A stretch of 64,000 nucleotides of DNA from Sediminicola sp963974715 (GTDB taxonomy: Bacteria > Bacteroidota > Bacteroidia > Flavobacteriales > Flavobacteriaceae): NCBI GenBank assembly GCA_963974715.1, contig CAXBDK010000005.1:62001-126000 (forward strand). The letters run 5' to 3'. The translations under genes and the position numbers were made by a program. Under the pieces are notes generated by a model, which was not told the DNA's origin, did no database searches, and was given only the letters and a program-made list of their open reading frames with translations. Positions 34,892-44,058 of the stretch are shown piece after piece. Each line of letters begins with the position of its first letter. Position 1 is the stretch's first letter.

Positions 34892-37546
34892 CTAAAATAA
34901 AAGGGTCTGCCCCTCCCCGTCCAATTTGGAGCCGTCCAAACCTTCGTCATTGTTGGGACCATCCTTGGGCGGTGGCGGCGGCACCGATTCCTCATCCACT
35001 ACTTCCATGTCCTCCGGTTCCTGCTCTTCTGGTTCTTCATACGGTAACGGATCTAAGGCGTTCACACTTTTTACTTTGTCGGCCGTAAGGACATTGCCCA
35101 AAGCTTTTATTCCTTTTATCGCTATAAATCCTTCCAGATCAATTTTTTGGTTGGGTCTTGGTTCCTTGCCCCTGGGTTTGACGAATTCCACTTCCACTAC
35201 CGGTCTCCAATCGGCGGAAACCAGCTCCAATACGGATTTAGGGTGTTCCGAAATGAACAGCTCTTCCCTTCCCTCGTTTTCCACCAAGAACCTTTTGATG
35301 TAATAACGTTCCTTTTCCCCTTCAAAATATACCGCGGAAAGCGGTTTATGGGGGTTCCATTTTTCCAAGAGGATCATATCCTCGTCGAAATGTGCTGAAA
35401 GATCGGGGATAAGGGTCTTTACGATTCCCTTTTGGGTTACCATCAAAAGCATATCGTCGCCTTTGAACTCTCCCAACAATTCTCCCCTTCCATCTACGTT
35501 GAGGCGCCTTACCACCTCATCGAACCAGATTTTCCGAGGTTTCAGGGTGGAAAGTCCCTTTTCCTTGAGCTCTATCCGTTTGATGGGGTATTTGGTCACC
35601 AAGTTTCCTTTGGAAGCCCTTCCTTTGATAAGGACATCGGCAAAATCCAGGTCCCACTTCAATTTTTTGATGCTTCCCGCCTGCCGTAGCAAAATGGTTA
35701 CCACTTCCGCTTCCCCATTTGGATTTGCGGAAAAATAGAGAAGATCCGATCCCGGCGTACCATTGGTAAGGTCATAGGGCCTATCTCGGGTAATTCCGGT
35801 AACGTTGAACCTTTTTATATAACTTGGGCCGCCCTTTCCATCCTTATAGATAAGATTGTAGATGGTGCGTTTGTCCTTTTTCTTAAAAACGGCCACATGC
35901 ACGATGTTCTTGCCCACAAATGTCTTGGCGTCCACCTTGGTGATCATCATCTGTCCGTCCTTGGTGATCACTATAATATCGTCTATATCGCTACAGTCCG
36001 TTACATATTCGTCCCTTTTTAGGGAGGTACCTACAAAACCTTCGTCCCGGTTGACATATAATTTGGTGTTGCGCATCACCACTTTAGTGGCCTCGATGTC
36101 ATCAAAGACCCTGATTTCCGATTTGCGCTCCCTGCCTTTCCCGTATTTCTCCTTCAACCCTTTGAAGTAGTCGATGGCATATTCCACCAAATGCAGAAGA
36201 TGGTGCTTTACTTGGGCTATTTTCTCTTCCAGGCCTTCTATGAACTGTTGGGCCTTCTCCAGGTCGAACTTGGATATACGCTTGATACGGATTTCGGTAA
36301 GCCGTACGATATCCTCTTCGGTAACGGGCCGTTTTAAATGGGCAATATGGGGTTGGAGCCCTTTATCGATCGCGCTGATGACACCTTCCCATGTTTCCTC
36401 TTCCTCTATATCCCGATAGATCCTCTTCTCTATAAAAATACGTTCCAAAGAGGTAAAATGCCATTGTTCCTCCAATTCGGAAAGTTGAATTTCCAGTTCG
36501 GCCCTTAAGAGTTCAACCGTATTCTCGGTGGATCTTTTCAACATCTCCACAACTCCTATAAATAGAGGTTTGTTGTCCTCTATGATACAGCCTAAGGGCG
36601 ATATGGACGATTCACAGGCCGTAAAGGCATAGAGCGCATCGATGGTCTTGTCAGGGGAGATTCCCGGTGGGAGATGGATCTGTATTTCCACTTCGGCCGC
36701 CGTATTGTCCTCTATTTTTTTGATTTTTATCTTGCCTTTTTCATTGGCCTTCAGGATGGAATCTATTAAAGTGGAAGTATTGGTCCCAAAGGGTATCTCG
36801 CTTATTATCAGTGTATTCCTGTCCAACTGCGAAATACGTGCACGTACCCTGATCCTGCCGCCCCTAAGCCCTTCGTTGTAATTGCTGACATCAATGATGC
36901 CCGCTGTTGGGAAGTCGGGAAAAAGGGTGAATTTCTGTCCCTTCAAATGTTTTATGGATCCATCGATCAGCTCCACAAAATTATGGGGAAGGATTTTGGT
37001 GGAAAGGCCCACTGCTATGCCCTCCGCCCCTTGCGCCAATAAAAGTGGGAATTTTACGGGAAGGTTCACCGGTTCCTTGCGCCGTCCGTCATAGGAGAGC
37101 TGCCATTCCGTAATTTTCGGGCTGAAGACCACTTCCAGTCCAAATTTGGACAGTCGGGCCTCTATATATCGGGAAGCCGCCGCCCCATCCCCCGTAAGGA
37201 TATTTCCCCAGTTGCCCTGGGTATCTATGAGCAGGTCCTTCTGGCCGATCTGCACCATGGCATCGGCAATACTGGCATCTCCATGGGGATGGTACTGCAT
37301 GGTATGCCCAACTACGTTGGCCACTTTGTTATAACGACCATCATCCAGTTCCTTCAGGGCGTGCATGATCCGTCTCTGCACGGGTTTAAACCCGTCCTCT
37401 ATGGCCGGTACCGCCCTTTCCAAGATCACATAGGAAGCATAATCCAAAAACCAGTCTTTGTACATTCCCGTGACCTTGGTAAGGGAGTCTTGGGAATGTT
37501 CGGGGTTTTCATTAAGACCATCGTTCAGTGCTTCATTGTCTTCCAT
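34892..37546 (-). CDS. parC: DNA topoisomerase IV subunit A
   Basis: 884 aa. The breakage-reunion domain occupies about 1-480, with the catalytic Tyr in AAASRYIEARLSKFG (near 128) and the N-terminal ASYVILERAVPAIEDGFKPVQRR. The C-terminal half (about 510-780) is a beta-propeller DNA-wrapping domain with diverged blades, and the last 90 residues are acidic and Pro-rich with a run of five Pro. With parE 28 bp upstream it forms the decatenase. The long acidic tail, unusual for E. coli ParC, is common in Bacteroidota. Confidence 0.95.
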   Translation of the reverse strand: MEDNEALNDGLNENPEHSQDSLTKVTGMYKDWFLDYASYVILERAVPAIEDGFKPVQRRIMHALKELDDGRYNKVANVVGHTMQYHPHGDASIADAMVQIGQKDLLIDTQGNWGNILTGDGAAASRYIEARLSKFGLEVVFSPKITEWQLSYDGRRKEPVNLPVKFPLLLAQGAEGIAVGLSTKILPHNFVELIDGSIKHLKGQKFTLFPDFPTAGIIDVSNYNEGLRGGRIRVRARISQLDRNTLIISEIPFGTNTSTLIDSILKANEKGKIKIKKIEDNTAAEVEIQIHLPPGISPDKTIDALYAFTACESSISPLGCIIEDNKPLFIGVVEMLKRSTENTVELLRAELEIQLSELEEQWHFTSLERIFIEKRIYRDIEEEETWEGVISAIDKGLQPHIAHLKRPVTEEDIVRLTEIRIKRISKFDLEKAQQFIEGLEEKIAQVKHHLLHLVEYAIDYFKGLKEKYGKGRERKSEIRVFDDIEATKVVMRNTKLYVNRDEGFVGTSLKRDEYVTDCSDIDDIIVITKDGQMMITKVDAKTFVGKNIVHVAVFKKKDKRTIYNLIYKDGKGGPSYIKRFNVTGITRDRPYDLTNGTPGSDLLYFSANPNGEAEVVTILLRQAGSIKKLKWDLDFADVLIKGRASKGNLVTKYPIKRIELKEKGLSTLKPRKIWFDEVVRRLNVDGRGELLGEFKGDDMLLMVTQKGIVKTLIPDLSAHFDEDMILLEKWNPHKPLSAVYFEGEKERYYIKRFLVENEGREELFISEHPKSVLELVSADWRPVVEVEFVKPRGKEPRPNQKIDLEGFIAIKGIKALGNVLTADKVKSVNALDPLPYEEPEEQEPEDMEVVDEESVPPPPPKDGPNNDEGLDGSKLDGEGQTLLF

Positions 37547-37574
37547 GCGGAAAAAATTCGTATTAGGTTGGTTA

Positions 37575-39431
37575 TTATTGGGTTTCCTCGATCAGATCGA
37601 GTTCAACTTTAAGGTTATCTATGATGAATTTCTGTCGGTCTGGGGTGTTTTTGCCCATATAGAATTCCAGTAATTGCTCTATGGACATCGCCTTGTCCAA
37701 CATTACCGGCTCCAATCGGATATCGTCCCCGATAAAATGCTGGAACTCATCGGGCGAAATCTCTCCCAATCCCTTAAATCGGGTTATCTCCGGCTTGCCG
37801 CTAAGCTTTTGTATGGCATTCTGTTTTTCCTCGGGGCTATAGCAATAAATGGTCTCTTTTTTGTTCCGTACCCTGAACAAAGGGGTCTGCAGGATGTACA
37901 GATGGTTTTCCTTGATCAGCTCCGGAAAGAACTGTAGGAAAAAGGTGATCAACAGTAAGCGTATGTGCATTCCGTCCACATCCGCATCCGTAGCGATCAC
38001 GATATTGTTGTAACGCAGGTCTTCCATGGACTCCTCTATGTTGAGGGCCGCTTGTAGGAGGTTGAACTCTTCGTTTTCGTAGACGATCTTTTTGGACATC
38101 CCATAGGAGTTCAGCGGTTTTCCCCTAAGACTGAACACCGCCTGCGTATTCACGTTCCTCGACTTGGTAATGGACCCGGATGCGGAATCGCCCTCGGTAA
38201 TGAAAAGGGTGCTTTCCAAGCGTTTCTCATTTTTCATATCGGCCAAATGCACCCTACAGTCCCTTAATTTTTTGTTGTGCAGGCTCGCTTTTTTTGCACG
38301 GTCCTTGGCCAGTTTCCGAATTCCAGAAAGTTCCTTCCGCTCCCGTTCGGCCTGCATGATCTTCCTTTGGAGTTTATCGGCGGTATCCGGGTTTTTGTGC
38401 AGGTAATTGTCCAGTTGCTTTCCTACAAAATCGTTTATGTAGGTCCGTACCGTGGGAAGATCGCCCCCCATATCGGTGGAACCCAGTTTGGTTTTGGTCT
38501 GACTTTCAAAGACAGGCTCCATGACCTTGATGGCCACCGCGGAAATAATGGATTTCCGGATATCCGAAGCATCGTAGTTCTTTCCGTAAAAGTCCTTTAT
38601 GGTCTTGGCGAGGGCTTCCCGAAAGGCCGATTGGTGGGTCCCGCCCTGTGTGGTATGCTGTCCGTTCACAAAGGAATGGTATTCCTCGCTGTACTGTGTC
38701 TTGCTATGCGTGATGGCCACTTCTATATCCTCGCCCTTTAGATGGATGATGGGATATAACATGTCGTCCACACTGTTATTGTCCTCCAAAAGATCCCGTA
38801 ATCCGTTCTCGGAATGGAATTTTTCACCGTTGAAGAGAATGGTCAGTCCCGGGTTTAGGTATACATAGTTCCTGAGCATGCGCTCCACATACTCGTTGCG
38901 GTACTTATATTTTTTAAAGATTACCTCATCGGGGACAAAGGAAACTTTGGTTCCCTTGCGTTTTGTGGTTTCCACGGGGCCTTCTTCCGATACCAGATTG
39001 CCCTGATGGAACTCCGCTGTCTTTAACTGGTTTTCCCTGGAGGATTCGACCTTGAAAAAAGTGGAGAGGGCGTTTACCGCCTTGGTCCCCACGCCATTGA
39101 GCCCGACCGATTTTTTAAAAGCCTTGCTGTCGTACTTTCCGCCGGTATTCATCTTCGAGACCACATCCACCACTTTCCCAAGGGGAATTCCCCTTCCGTA
39201 ATCGCGCACGCTGACTACATTATCCTTGATGCTGATATCGATGGTCTTTCCGGCACCCATCACGAATTCATCGATACAGTTGTCAAGCACCTCCTTTAAA
39301 AGGATATAGATGCCGTCATCGGCCGAAGAACCGTCGCCCAGCTTTCCGATATACATACCTGGCCGCATACGGATATGCTCCTTCCAATCCAATGAACGTA
39401 TGTTATCTTCTGTGTACTGGGTGTTTTCCAT
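37575..39431 (-). CDS. parE: DNA topoisomerase IV subunit B
   Basis: 618 aa. GHKL ATPase domain with KEVLDNCIDEF, VRDYGRGIPLGKV and GVGTKAVNALS (about 45-130), transducer, and a TOPRIM domain with FITEGDSASG and ATDADVDGMHIRLL. No insertion like that of GyrB; short, as ParE should be. It is the first gene of the parE-parC pair, 28 bp apart. Faces 150-bp DNA to ychF, which carries its terminator. Confidence 0.96.
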   Translation of the reverse strand: MENTQYTEDNIRSLDWKEHIRMRPGMYIGKLGDGSSADDGIYILLKEVLDNCIDEFVMGAGKTIDISIKDNVVSVRDYGRGIPLGKVVDVVSKMNTGGKYDSKAFKKSVGLNGVGTKAVNALSTFFKVESSRENQLKTAEFHQGNLVSEEGPVETTKRKGTKVSFVPDEVIFKKYKYRNEYVERMLRNYVYLNPGLTILFNGEKFHSENGLRDLLEDNNSVDDMLYPIIHLKGEDIEVAITHSKTQYSEEYHSFVNGQHTTQGGTHQSAFREALAKTIKDFYGKNYDASDIRKSIISAVAIKVMEPVFESQTKTKLGSTDMGGDLPTVRTYINDFVGKQLDNYLHKNPDTADKLQRKIMQAERERKELSGIRKLAKDRAKKASLHNKKLRDCRVHLADMKNEKRLESTLFITEGDSASGSITKSRNVNTQAVFSLRGKPLNSYGMSKKIVYENEEFNLLQAALNIEESMEDLRYNNIVIATDADVDGMHIRLLLITFFLQFFPELIKENHLYILQTPLFRVRNKKETIYCYSPEEKQNAIQKLSGKPEITRFKGLGEISPDEFQHFIGDDIRLEPVMLDKAMSIEQLLEFYMGKNTPDRQKFIIDNLKVELDLIEETQ

Positions 39432-39480
39432 TAATAAGGGGCTTATGGCAATGCGTGCTAATATAGGGAGTACTACAAAA

Positions 39481-39524
39481 AAATAAAAACCCTACATGGT
39501 AAAGTAATTAACAAACCATGAGGG
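39481..39524 (-). terminator. Intrinsic terminator after ychF
   Basis: On the minus strand CCCTCATGGT (from 39524-39515) pairs with ACCATGTAGGG (39500-39490) with one bulged base, followed by TTTTTATTT. It lies about 100 bp after the ychF stop. Confidence 0.7.
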
Positions 39525-39625
39525 CCTTTTGTTGATAGAATACAGGGTAAACGTCCAAAAACGATATGCCATTGCAGCAGCAGAGGGTGGCCTTTTGAGC
39601 CATCCCGCATGAACGCGGTCGGGTA

Positions 39626-40720
39626 TCAGACATTGAACCTAAAATGCATCACATCGCCATCCTTTACCACATATTCCTTTCCTTCCACTTTCATCTTTCC
39701 CGCTTCCTTTACCTTCGCCTCACTGCCAAGGGCCACAAAATCGTCATAGGCAATGACCTCTGCCCTGATAAATCCCTTTTCGAAGTCGGTATGGATCACG
39801 CCTGCCGCTTGGGGCGCCGTAGCTCCCACGGGAATGGTCCATGCCCTTACTTCCTTTACCCCGGCGGTAAAATAGGTCTCCAGGTTCAACAGTTTATAGG
39901 CGCCCCTTATCAATTTTGCGGAGCCGGGCTCGTCCAATCCAAGGTCTTCCAAAAATAGCTGTCGCTCCTCATAGGTCTCCAGCTCGGTTATATCGGCTTC
40001 GGTGCCAACGGCCAGGAAGATCGTTTCCGCTCCTTCGCCCTTAACGGCCTGCATCACCTTCTCCACATATTGATTGCCGCTAACGGCAGCTTCCTCGTCC
40101 ACGTTGCAGACGTACATTACGGGCTTATCGGTTATGAACTGCAGGGGTTTAACAAATTCGTTCCTGTCCTCTTTGCTTATATCCAGTGCCCTGATGGAGG
40201 TTCCCGTTTCCAGGCCCTGCTTGATCTTCAACAGCACGGCTTCCTCTTTTTGCGCTTCTTTGTTGCCCGTTTTTGCGGCACGTTTTACCTTTTCCAGTTT
40301 TTTGTCCACCGTTTCCAGGTCTTTCAGCTGCAGCTCCATATCTATGGTCTCCTTGTCCCTGATCGGGTCCACCGAACCGTCCACATGTACGATATTATCA
40401 TTGTCGAAACAGCGAAGTACGTGCAGGATGGCGTCGGTCTCCCTAATATTGCCCAGAAATTGGTTCCCTAGGCCCTCCCCTTTACTGGCCCCTTTTACCA
40501 GACCAGCGATATCCACAATTTCAACGGTGGCGGGAAGTACCCTTTCAGGACTCACCAGTTCCTCCAATTTTTCCAATCGGGCGTCGGGAACGTTTACCAC
40601 GCCTATATTGGGTTCTATGGTACAAAAGGGGAAATTGGCACTTTGCGCCTTCGCATTCGACAAACAATTAAAAAGGGTGGACTTGCCCACATTGGGCAAT
40701 CCGACGATACCTGCTTTCAT
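39626..40720 (-). CDS. ychF: Redox-regulated ATPase YchF
   Basis: 364 aa, the standard OLA1/YchF length. G1 motif GLPNVGKSTLF near residue 7, then DIAGLVKGASKGEGLGNQFL (switch/G3) and NVDEEA replacing the GTPase NKxD, which is what makes the family ATP-preferring. C-terminal TGS domain includes EVRAWTIPVGATAPQAAGVIH and HTDFEKGFIRAEV. Start at the ATG 40720; a TTG at 40744 would add eight residues. Ribosome-associated; role in translation stress. Confidence 0.96.
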   Translation of the reverse strand: MKAGIVGLPNVGKSTLFNCLSNAKAQSANFPFCTIEPNIGVVNVPDARLEKLEELVSPERVLPATVEIVDIAGLVKGASKGEGLGNQFLGNIRETDAILHVLRCFDNDNIVHVDGSVDPIRDKETIDMELQLKDLETVDKKLEKVKRAAKTGNKEAQKEEAVLLKIKQGLETGTSIRALDISKEDRNEFVKPLQFITDKPVMYVCNVDEEAAVSGNQYVEKVMQAVKGEGAETIFLAVGTEADITELETYEERQLFLEDLGLDEPGSAKLIRGAYKLLNLETYFTAGVKEVRAWTIPVGATAPQAAGVIHTDFEKGFIRAEVIAYDDFVALGSEAKVKEAGKMKVEGKEYVVKDGDVMHFRFNV

Positions 40721-40804
40721 TATCTTTTTATTTTGAAGCTGCAAAGATACTATTTCCTGTCCTTAAATCCTGAGTCAAAAAAAATCTAATTTTTCCCTTC
40801 TACC

Positions 40805-40970
40805 AGTGAACTCATTTAGACTTTTTGGATTGAAGCGAAAATCAAGCAATTTTTGCTCTGTTGACGGCTTTTTTGAGTTGCATAGCAGAGCTACGGAAGG
40901 AAAAAAAGACAAAAACAGGGTGAAAAAGGGAGATTTTTTAGCCAATTGAAAAAGTCTAAATGAGTTCAGT
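40805..40970. repeat. 166-bp element with 22-bp terminal inverted repeats
   Basis: The left end AGTGAACTCATTTAGACTTT (40805-40824, continuing TT) matches the complement of the right end (40949-40970) in 21 of 22 positions. The interior is purine- and pyrimidine-skewed and has no ORF. Form: MITE-like or REP-type palindromic element. No clear target-site duplication was seen at the flanks. A family assignment would need other copies. Confidence 0.7.
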
Positions 40971-41029
40971 ATATAAAAACCCAAAAATCAATAATTTAAA
41001 AGAAAACATTCTCTTCAGAGCAGAAACCG

Positions 41030-41240
41030 TGAATTAGGAGGAACGGCCCTTTTGGGATCAAAAGAGATCCTCAGATCTTTTAGAAAAAATTGCGTGAGGG
41101 ATCGAGTGTAAAGCCCACAGCAGGTGGAGCGACTGCGGAACATTGCGAGGACTTGCAGCGAAAGCCCGGCCCGCCTTAGGCGGGACACGCCCATAGGTAA
41201 ACACGCTACATAAGGGTGAAGGATTGCATCGGGGGGGCGT
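41030..41240. repeat. Structured intergenic element with a GC-rich palindrome
   Basis: About 210 bp, much richer in GC than its surroundings, without an ORF. It holds the palindrome CCCGCCTTAGGCGGGA (near 41170-41185), related to CCCGCCTCCGGCGGGT in the his operon, and a purine-rich stretch GCAGCGAAAGCCCGGCC just before it. It has the look of a repeated intergenic unit; whether transcribed is unknown. Confidence 0.45.
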
Positions 41241-41337
41241 AAAAAACGTAGCATTCTCCCTTTATAGATCAAGAATTACTTTTGATCGGACATCACATTT
41301 AGCCGTGACCCCCCAAAAATCTTTTGGGAAAAAGACA

Positions 41338-41366
41338 AAAAAAATTCCACTTAAAGCGGAATTTTT
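41338..41366 (-). terminator. Intrinsic terminator after the ferredoxin gene
   Basis: On the minus strand AAATTCCGCTT pairs with AAGTGGAATTT (one mismatch) around a 1-2 base centre and is followed by a run of T (41348 to 41337). It lies about 20 bp after the stop codon. Confidence 0.8.
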
Positions 41367-41386
41367 CTTAAAATACTTTTTGCCCC

Positions 41387-41737
41387 CTATTCTGGGTGCA
41401 TGAACCGTTGCTTGGCCAAAAGTTCCTCTTCCGTTTCCACATGGCTGTCGTCCGGCACACAACAATCCACTGGACATACCGCGGCACATTGGGGTTCCTC
41501 GTGAAAGCCCATACATTCGGTACATTTGTCCGGTGAGATATAATATATTTCATCGCTAATGGGCTCCTGTACCTCTTCCGCATCCACTTCCTTGCCATTT
41601 GGAAGCACCACTTTTCCCTTTAGGGAAGTACCATCGCTATATCGCCAATCATCGGCTCCCTCATAAATGGCAGTATTGGGGCATTCCGGTTCACAGGCGC
41701 CGCAATTGATACATTCATCTGTTATTATAATTGCCAT
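41387..41737 (-). CDS. 4Fe-4S dicluster ferredoxin
   Basis: 116 aa. First cluster: CINCGACEPECPN (residues 9-20) with four Cys in CxxCxxCxxxCP. Second cluster: CTECMGFHEEPQCAAVCPVDCC (near 73-94), with a seven-residue insertion between the second and third Cys, as in clostridial-type YfhL-like ferredoxins. An insertion of about 45 residues separates the clusters. Shares a divergent promoter region with the acyl-CoA reductase, a layout conserved in Flavobacteriaceae. Electron partner unknown. Confidence 0.93.
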   Translation of the reverse strand: MAIIITDECINCGACEPECPNTAIYEGADDWRYSDGTSLKGKVVLPNGKEVDAEEVQEPISDEIYYISPDKCTECMGFHEEPQCAAVCPVDCCVPDDSHVETEEELLAKQRFMHPE

Positions 41738-41757
41738 ATTTTTCTTTTTCTATTGCT

Positions 41758-41778
41758 TACTTTTGCACTGCAAAGGTA
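41758..41778. promoter_or_regulatory. Overlapping divergent -7 boxes (ferredoxin / acyl-CoA reductase)
   Basis: TACTTTTG (41758-41765, plus) and TACCTTTG (41778-41771 on minus) face each other, separated by 5 bp. Both fit TAnnTTTG. For the minus promoter a -33 TTTG lies at 41802-41799 with a spacer of exactly 20 bp, an ideal fit. RNA polymerase could occupy only one at a time. Confidence 0.6.
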
Positions 41779-41806
41779 AAGCCTATTAATACACTATACA
41801 AATATA

Positions 41807-42877
41807 ATGACAGACCTTGAACTGAGATTGGAAGCTTTTGTTAAACTTGGGGATTTATTTCGGGAGTTTTGTGAATATTCCAAAAAAGCTGGCGAAAATA
41901 AAAGGGAACTCCACGGCTGGCAGCTCGAGTTGGAGAAGGTAACCACCTTGGCAAACCACAAAAATGGCTGGTTTACAAAAGAAAATGTACTTTTTAGCAT
42001 GGAAAACTGGTCGGAGTCCCTAACCGCGGAAAAGCTTGGGAGTTGGCTTTCCCCCTATCACATACGACCCGGCCACAAAAAAGTATTGTTGGTAATGGCG
42101 GGAAATATTCCCTTGGTGGGCTTCCACGATTTCCTCGCCACGGTCCTTACCGGAAATACGGCCCTCGTCAAACTTTCCAGCAACGATAATGTCCTTATGC
42201 CATTTGTGATCAAATATTTGGCCGCCGTTGCCCCGATCCTGTCGGATAGGATGGTGGTAACGGATGGTATTATAAAGGATTACGATGTGGTCATCGCCAC
42301 GGGAAGCAACAACACCGCCCGTTATTTTGAAAGGTACTTTGGCAATAGGCCCAACATCATACGAAAGAACAGAAATTCCGTTGCCGTTCTGACCGGCGGG
42401 GAAAATAGGGACCAGCTACATGCCCTTGGAGAGGATATCTTTCGCTATTACGGGCTTGGGTGCAGGAGCGTTTCCAAGTTGTTCGTTCCTACGGGATACA
42501 ATTTCGATCCATTTTTTGGGGCCATCCTGCCCTACTCGGATATCATGGACCTTCCTAAATACGCCAACAACTACGATTACAACAAGGCTGTCTATCTGAT
42601 GAGCGAATTTTCATTTCTGGACAATGGTTTCCTAATGCTCAAGGAAGATAAAAGCTATTCGTCGCCCATCGCTACGATGTTCTATGAAACCTATGATTCC
42701 TTGGATGGTCTGTCCGACATATTACAGAGGGACAGCGATAAACTTCAATGCGTGGTGGGGAACAATGCCGTAGGCGGGGAAATAGACTTTGGAAAGACCC
42801 AGCATCCGAGTTTGAACGACTATGCCGATGGAATGGACACTGTTGAATTCCTTTTAACAACTTCATCCCAATATTAA
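41807..42877 (+). CDS. Acyl-CoA reductase (LuxC-like aldehyde dehydrogenase fold)
   Basis: 356 aa. The aldehyde-dehydrogenase-like fold has VLLVMAGNIPLVGFHDFLATVLTG (nucleotide side), KLSSNDNVLMP, TGSNNTARYFERYF and the catalytic Cys in YGLGCRSVSKLFVP (near 228). In Flavobacteriaceae it is named acyl-CoA reductase because it is related to LuxC, but it stands with serC and serA, so the real acyl or phosphate substrate is open. 62 bp before serC. Confidence 0.85.
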   Translation: MTDLELRLEAFVKLGDLFREFCEYSKKAGENKRELHGWQLELEKVTTLANHKNGWFTKENVLFSMENWSESLTAEKLGSWLSPYHIRPGHKKVLLVMAGNIPLVGFHDFLATVLTGNTALVKLSSNDNVLMPFVIKYLAAVAPILSDRMVVTDGIIKDYDVVIATGSNNTARYFERYFGNRPNIIRKNRNSVAVLTGGENRDQLHALGEDIFRYYGLGCRSVSKLFVPTGYNFDPFFGAILPYSDIMDLPKYANNYDYNKAVYLMSEFSFLDNGFLMLKEDKSYSSPIATMFYETYDSLDGLSDILQRDSDKLQCVVGNNAVGGEIDFGKTQHPSLNDYADGMDTVEFLLTTSSQY

Positions 42878-42938
42878 TTGCAGGGCACTTATTTTTTCCC
42901 ATTAATTTATGACCTTTGCCACCTAAAATAACAGCTGT

Positions 42939-44003
42939 ATGAAAAAACATAATTTCAGTGCCGGACCATGTGTTCTTCCCCAAGAGGTAATGTTAAAAGC
43001 TTCTGAAGCGGTCCAGGATTTTGACGGACTCGGACTTTCCATCATAGAAATATCCCACCGCAGCAAAAATTTTGTGGCCGTTATGGACAGGGCCCAAGCG
43101 TTGGCACTGGAACTGTTGGGGCTTGAAAATAAAGGGTACAAGGCACTGTTCCTACAAGGGGGCGCAAGTTTACAGTTCCTTATGACAGCCTATAACCTGT
43201 TGGAAAACAAAGCGGGATATCTGAACACGGGTACTTGGAGCGATAAGGCCATCAAGGAAGCCAGGTTGTTTGGGGAAGTGGTGGAAGTGGCCTCATCCAA
43301 AGAACAGGGGTTTGACCATATCCCAAAAATTTATGGGGTACCCAACGATCTGGATTACCTGCACCTTACTTCCAACAATACCATTTATGGGACCCAGATC
43401 AAGGAATTTCCTGCGGTGAAGGTCCCCTTGGTATGCGATATGAGTTCCGATATTTTCTCACGGCAATTGGATTTTTCAAAATTTGACCTGATCTATGCAG
43501 GGGCCCAAAAGAATATGGGTCCCGCAGGGACCACCTTGGTCGTTGTAAAAGAGGCCATTTTGGGCAAAGTATCGCGAAAAATACCCTCCATGTTGGACTA
43601 TAAGGTGCACATCGAAAAAGAAAGTATGTTCAATACCCCTGCTGTCTTTGCGGTATATGTATGTATGCTGACATTGGAATGGTTAAAAAACCTTGGCGGG
43701 ATCGGGGCCATTGAAACCATCAACAACAAAAAGGCTCAATTACTGTATTCCGAGGTGGACCTGAATCCCCTCTTTAAGGGGTATGCAAAGAAGGAGGACC
43801 GTTCGTTTATGAACGCCACTTTTAATTTGACCGAAGAGCGCTTAAAGGATAACTTTGATGCCATGTGGAAAGAAGCGGGCATCAATGGGCTCAATGGGCA
43901 CCGTTCGGTGGGGGGCTACAGGGCATCCATGTACAATGCGCTCAGCTTGGAGAGTGTTGGGGTGCTAGTGGATGTAATGAGCGAGCTGGAACGAAAGGCT
44001 TAA
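42939..44003 (+). CDS. serC: 3-phosphoserine/phosphohydroxythreonine aminotransferase
   Basis: PLP aminotransferase of serine synthesis: phosphohydroxypyruvate plus glutamate to phosphoserine. 354 aa; begins KHNFSAGPCVLPQEV, PLP Lys in DLIYAGAQKNMGPAGTT (near 190), HYTSNNTIYGTQ-like LTSNNTIYGTQIKEFP (near 148) and late RSVGGYRASMYNA. 56 bp before serA, with a GGGCCC...GGGCCC pairing sequence (44016-44040) but no U-tract in the gap. Confidence 0.96.
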   Translation: MKKHNFSAGPCVLPQEVMLKASEAVQDFDGLGLSIIEISHRSKNFVAVMDRAQALALELLGLENKGYKALFLQGGASLQFLMTAYNLLENKAGYLNTGTWSDKAIKEARLFGEVVEVASSKEQGFDHIPKIYGVPNDLDYLHLTSNNTIYGTQIKEFPAVKVPLVCDMSSDIFSRQLDFSKFDLIYAGAQKNMGPAGTTLVVVKEAILGKVSRKIPSMLDYKVHIEKESMFNTPAVFAVYVCMLTLEWLKNLGGIGAIETINNKKAQLLYSEVDLNPLFKGYAKKEDRSFMNATFNLTEERLKDNFDAMWKEAGINGLNGHRSVGGYRASMYNALSLESVGVLVDVMSELERKA

Positions 44004-44058
44004 TAATTTTAAACGGGGCCCGAAGCATTATCAAGGGCCCATAAATAGCATTTAATAC

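Larger units (their letters stand above)
40721..41386. other. Gene-free region between ychF and ferredoxin gene
   Basis: 666 bp with no credible ORF. It contains an element bounded by 22-bp inverted repeats (40805-40970), a structured GC-rich stretch (about 41030-41240) and the ferredoxin terminator (41338-41366). AT content differs sharply between these blocks, which suggests separate insertions. Confidence 0.6.

Noticed and set aside
40775..41272. Two minus-strand frames (40775-40984 and 41015-41272)
   Set aside because: They lie inside the inverted-repeat element and the GC-rich block, with composition unlike neighbouring genes and no conserved motif.
44016..44040. GGGCCC...GGGCCC pair between serC and serA as terminator
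   Set aside because: No U-tract follows and both genes belong to one operon; more likely incidental.
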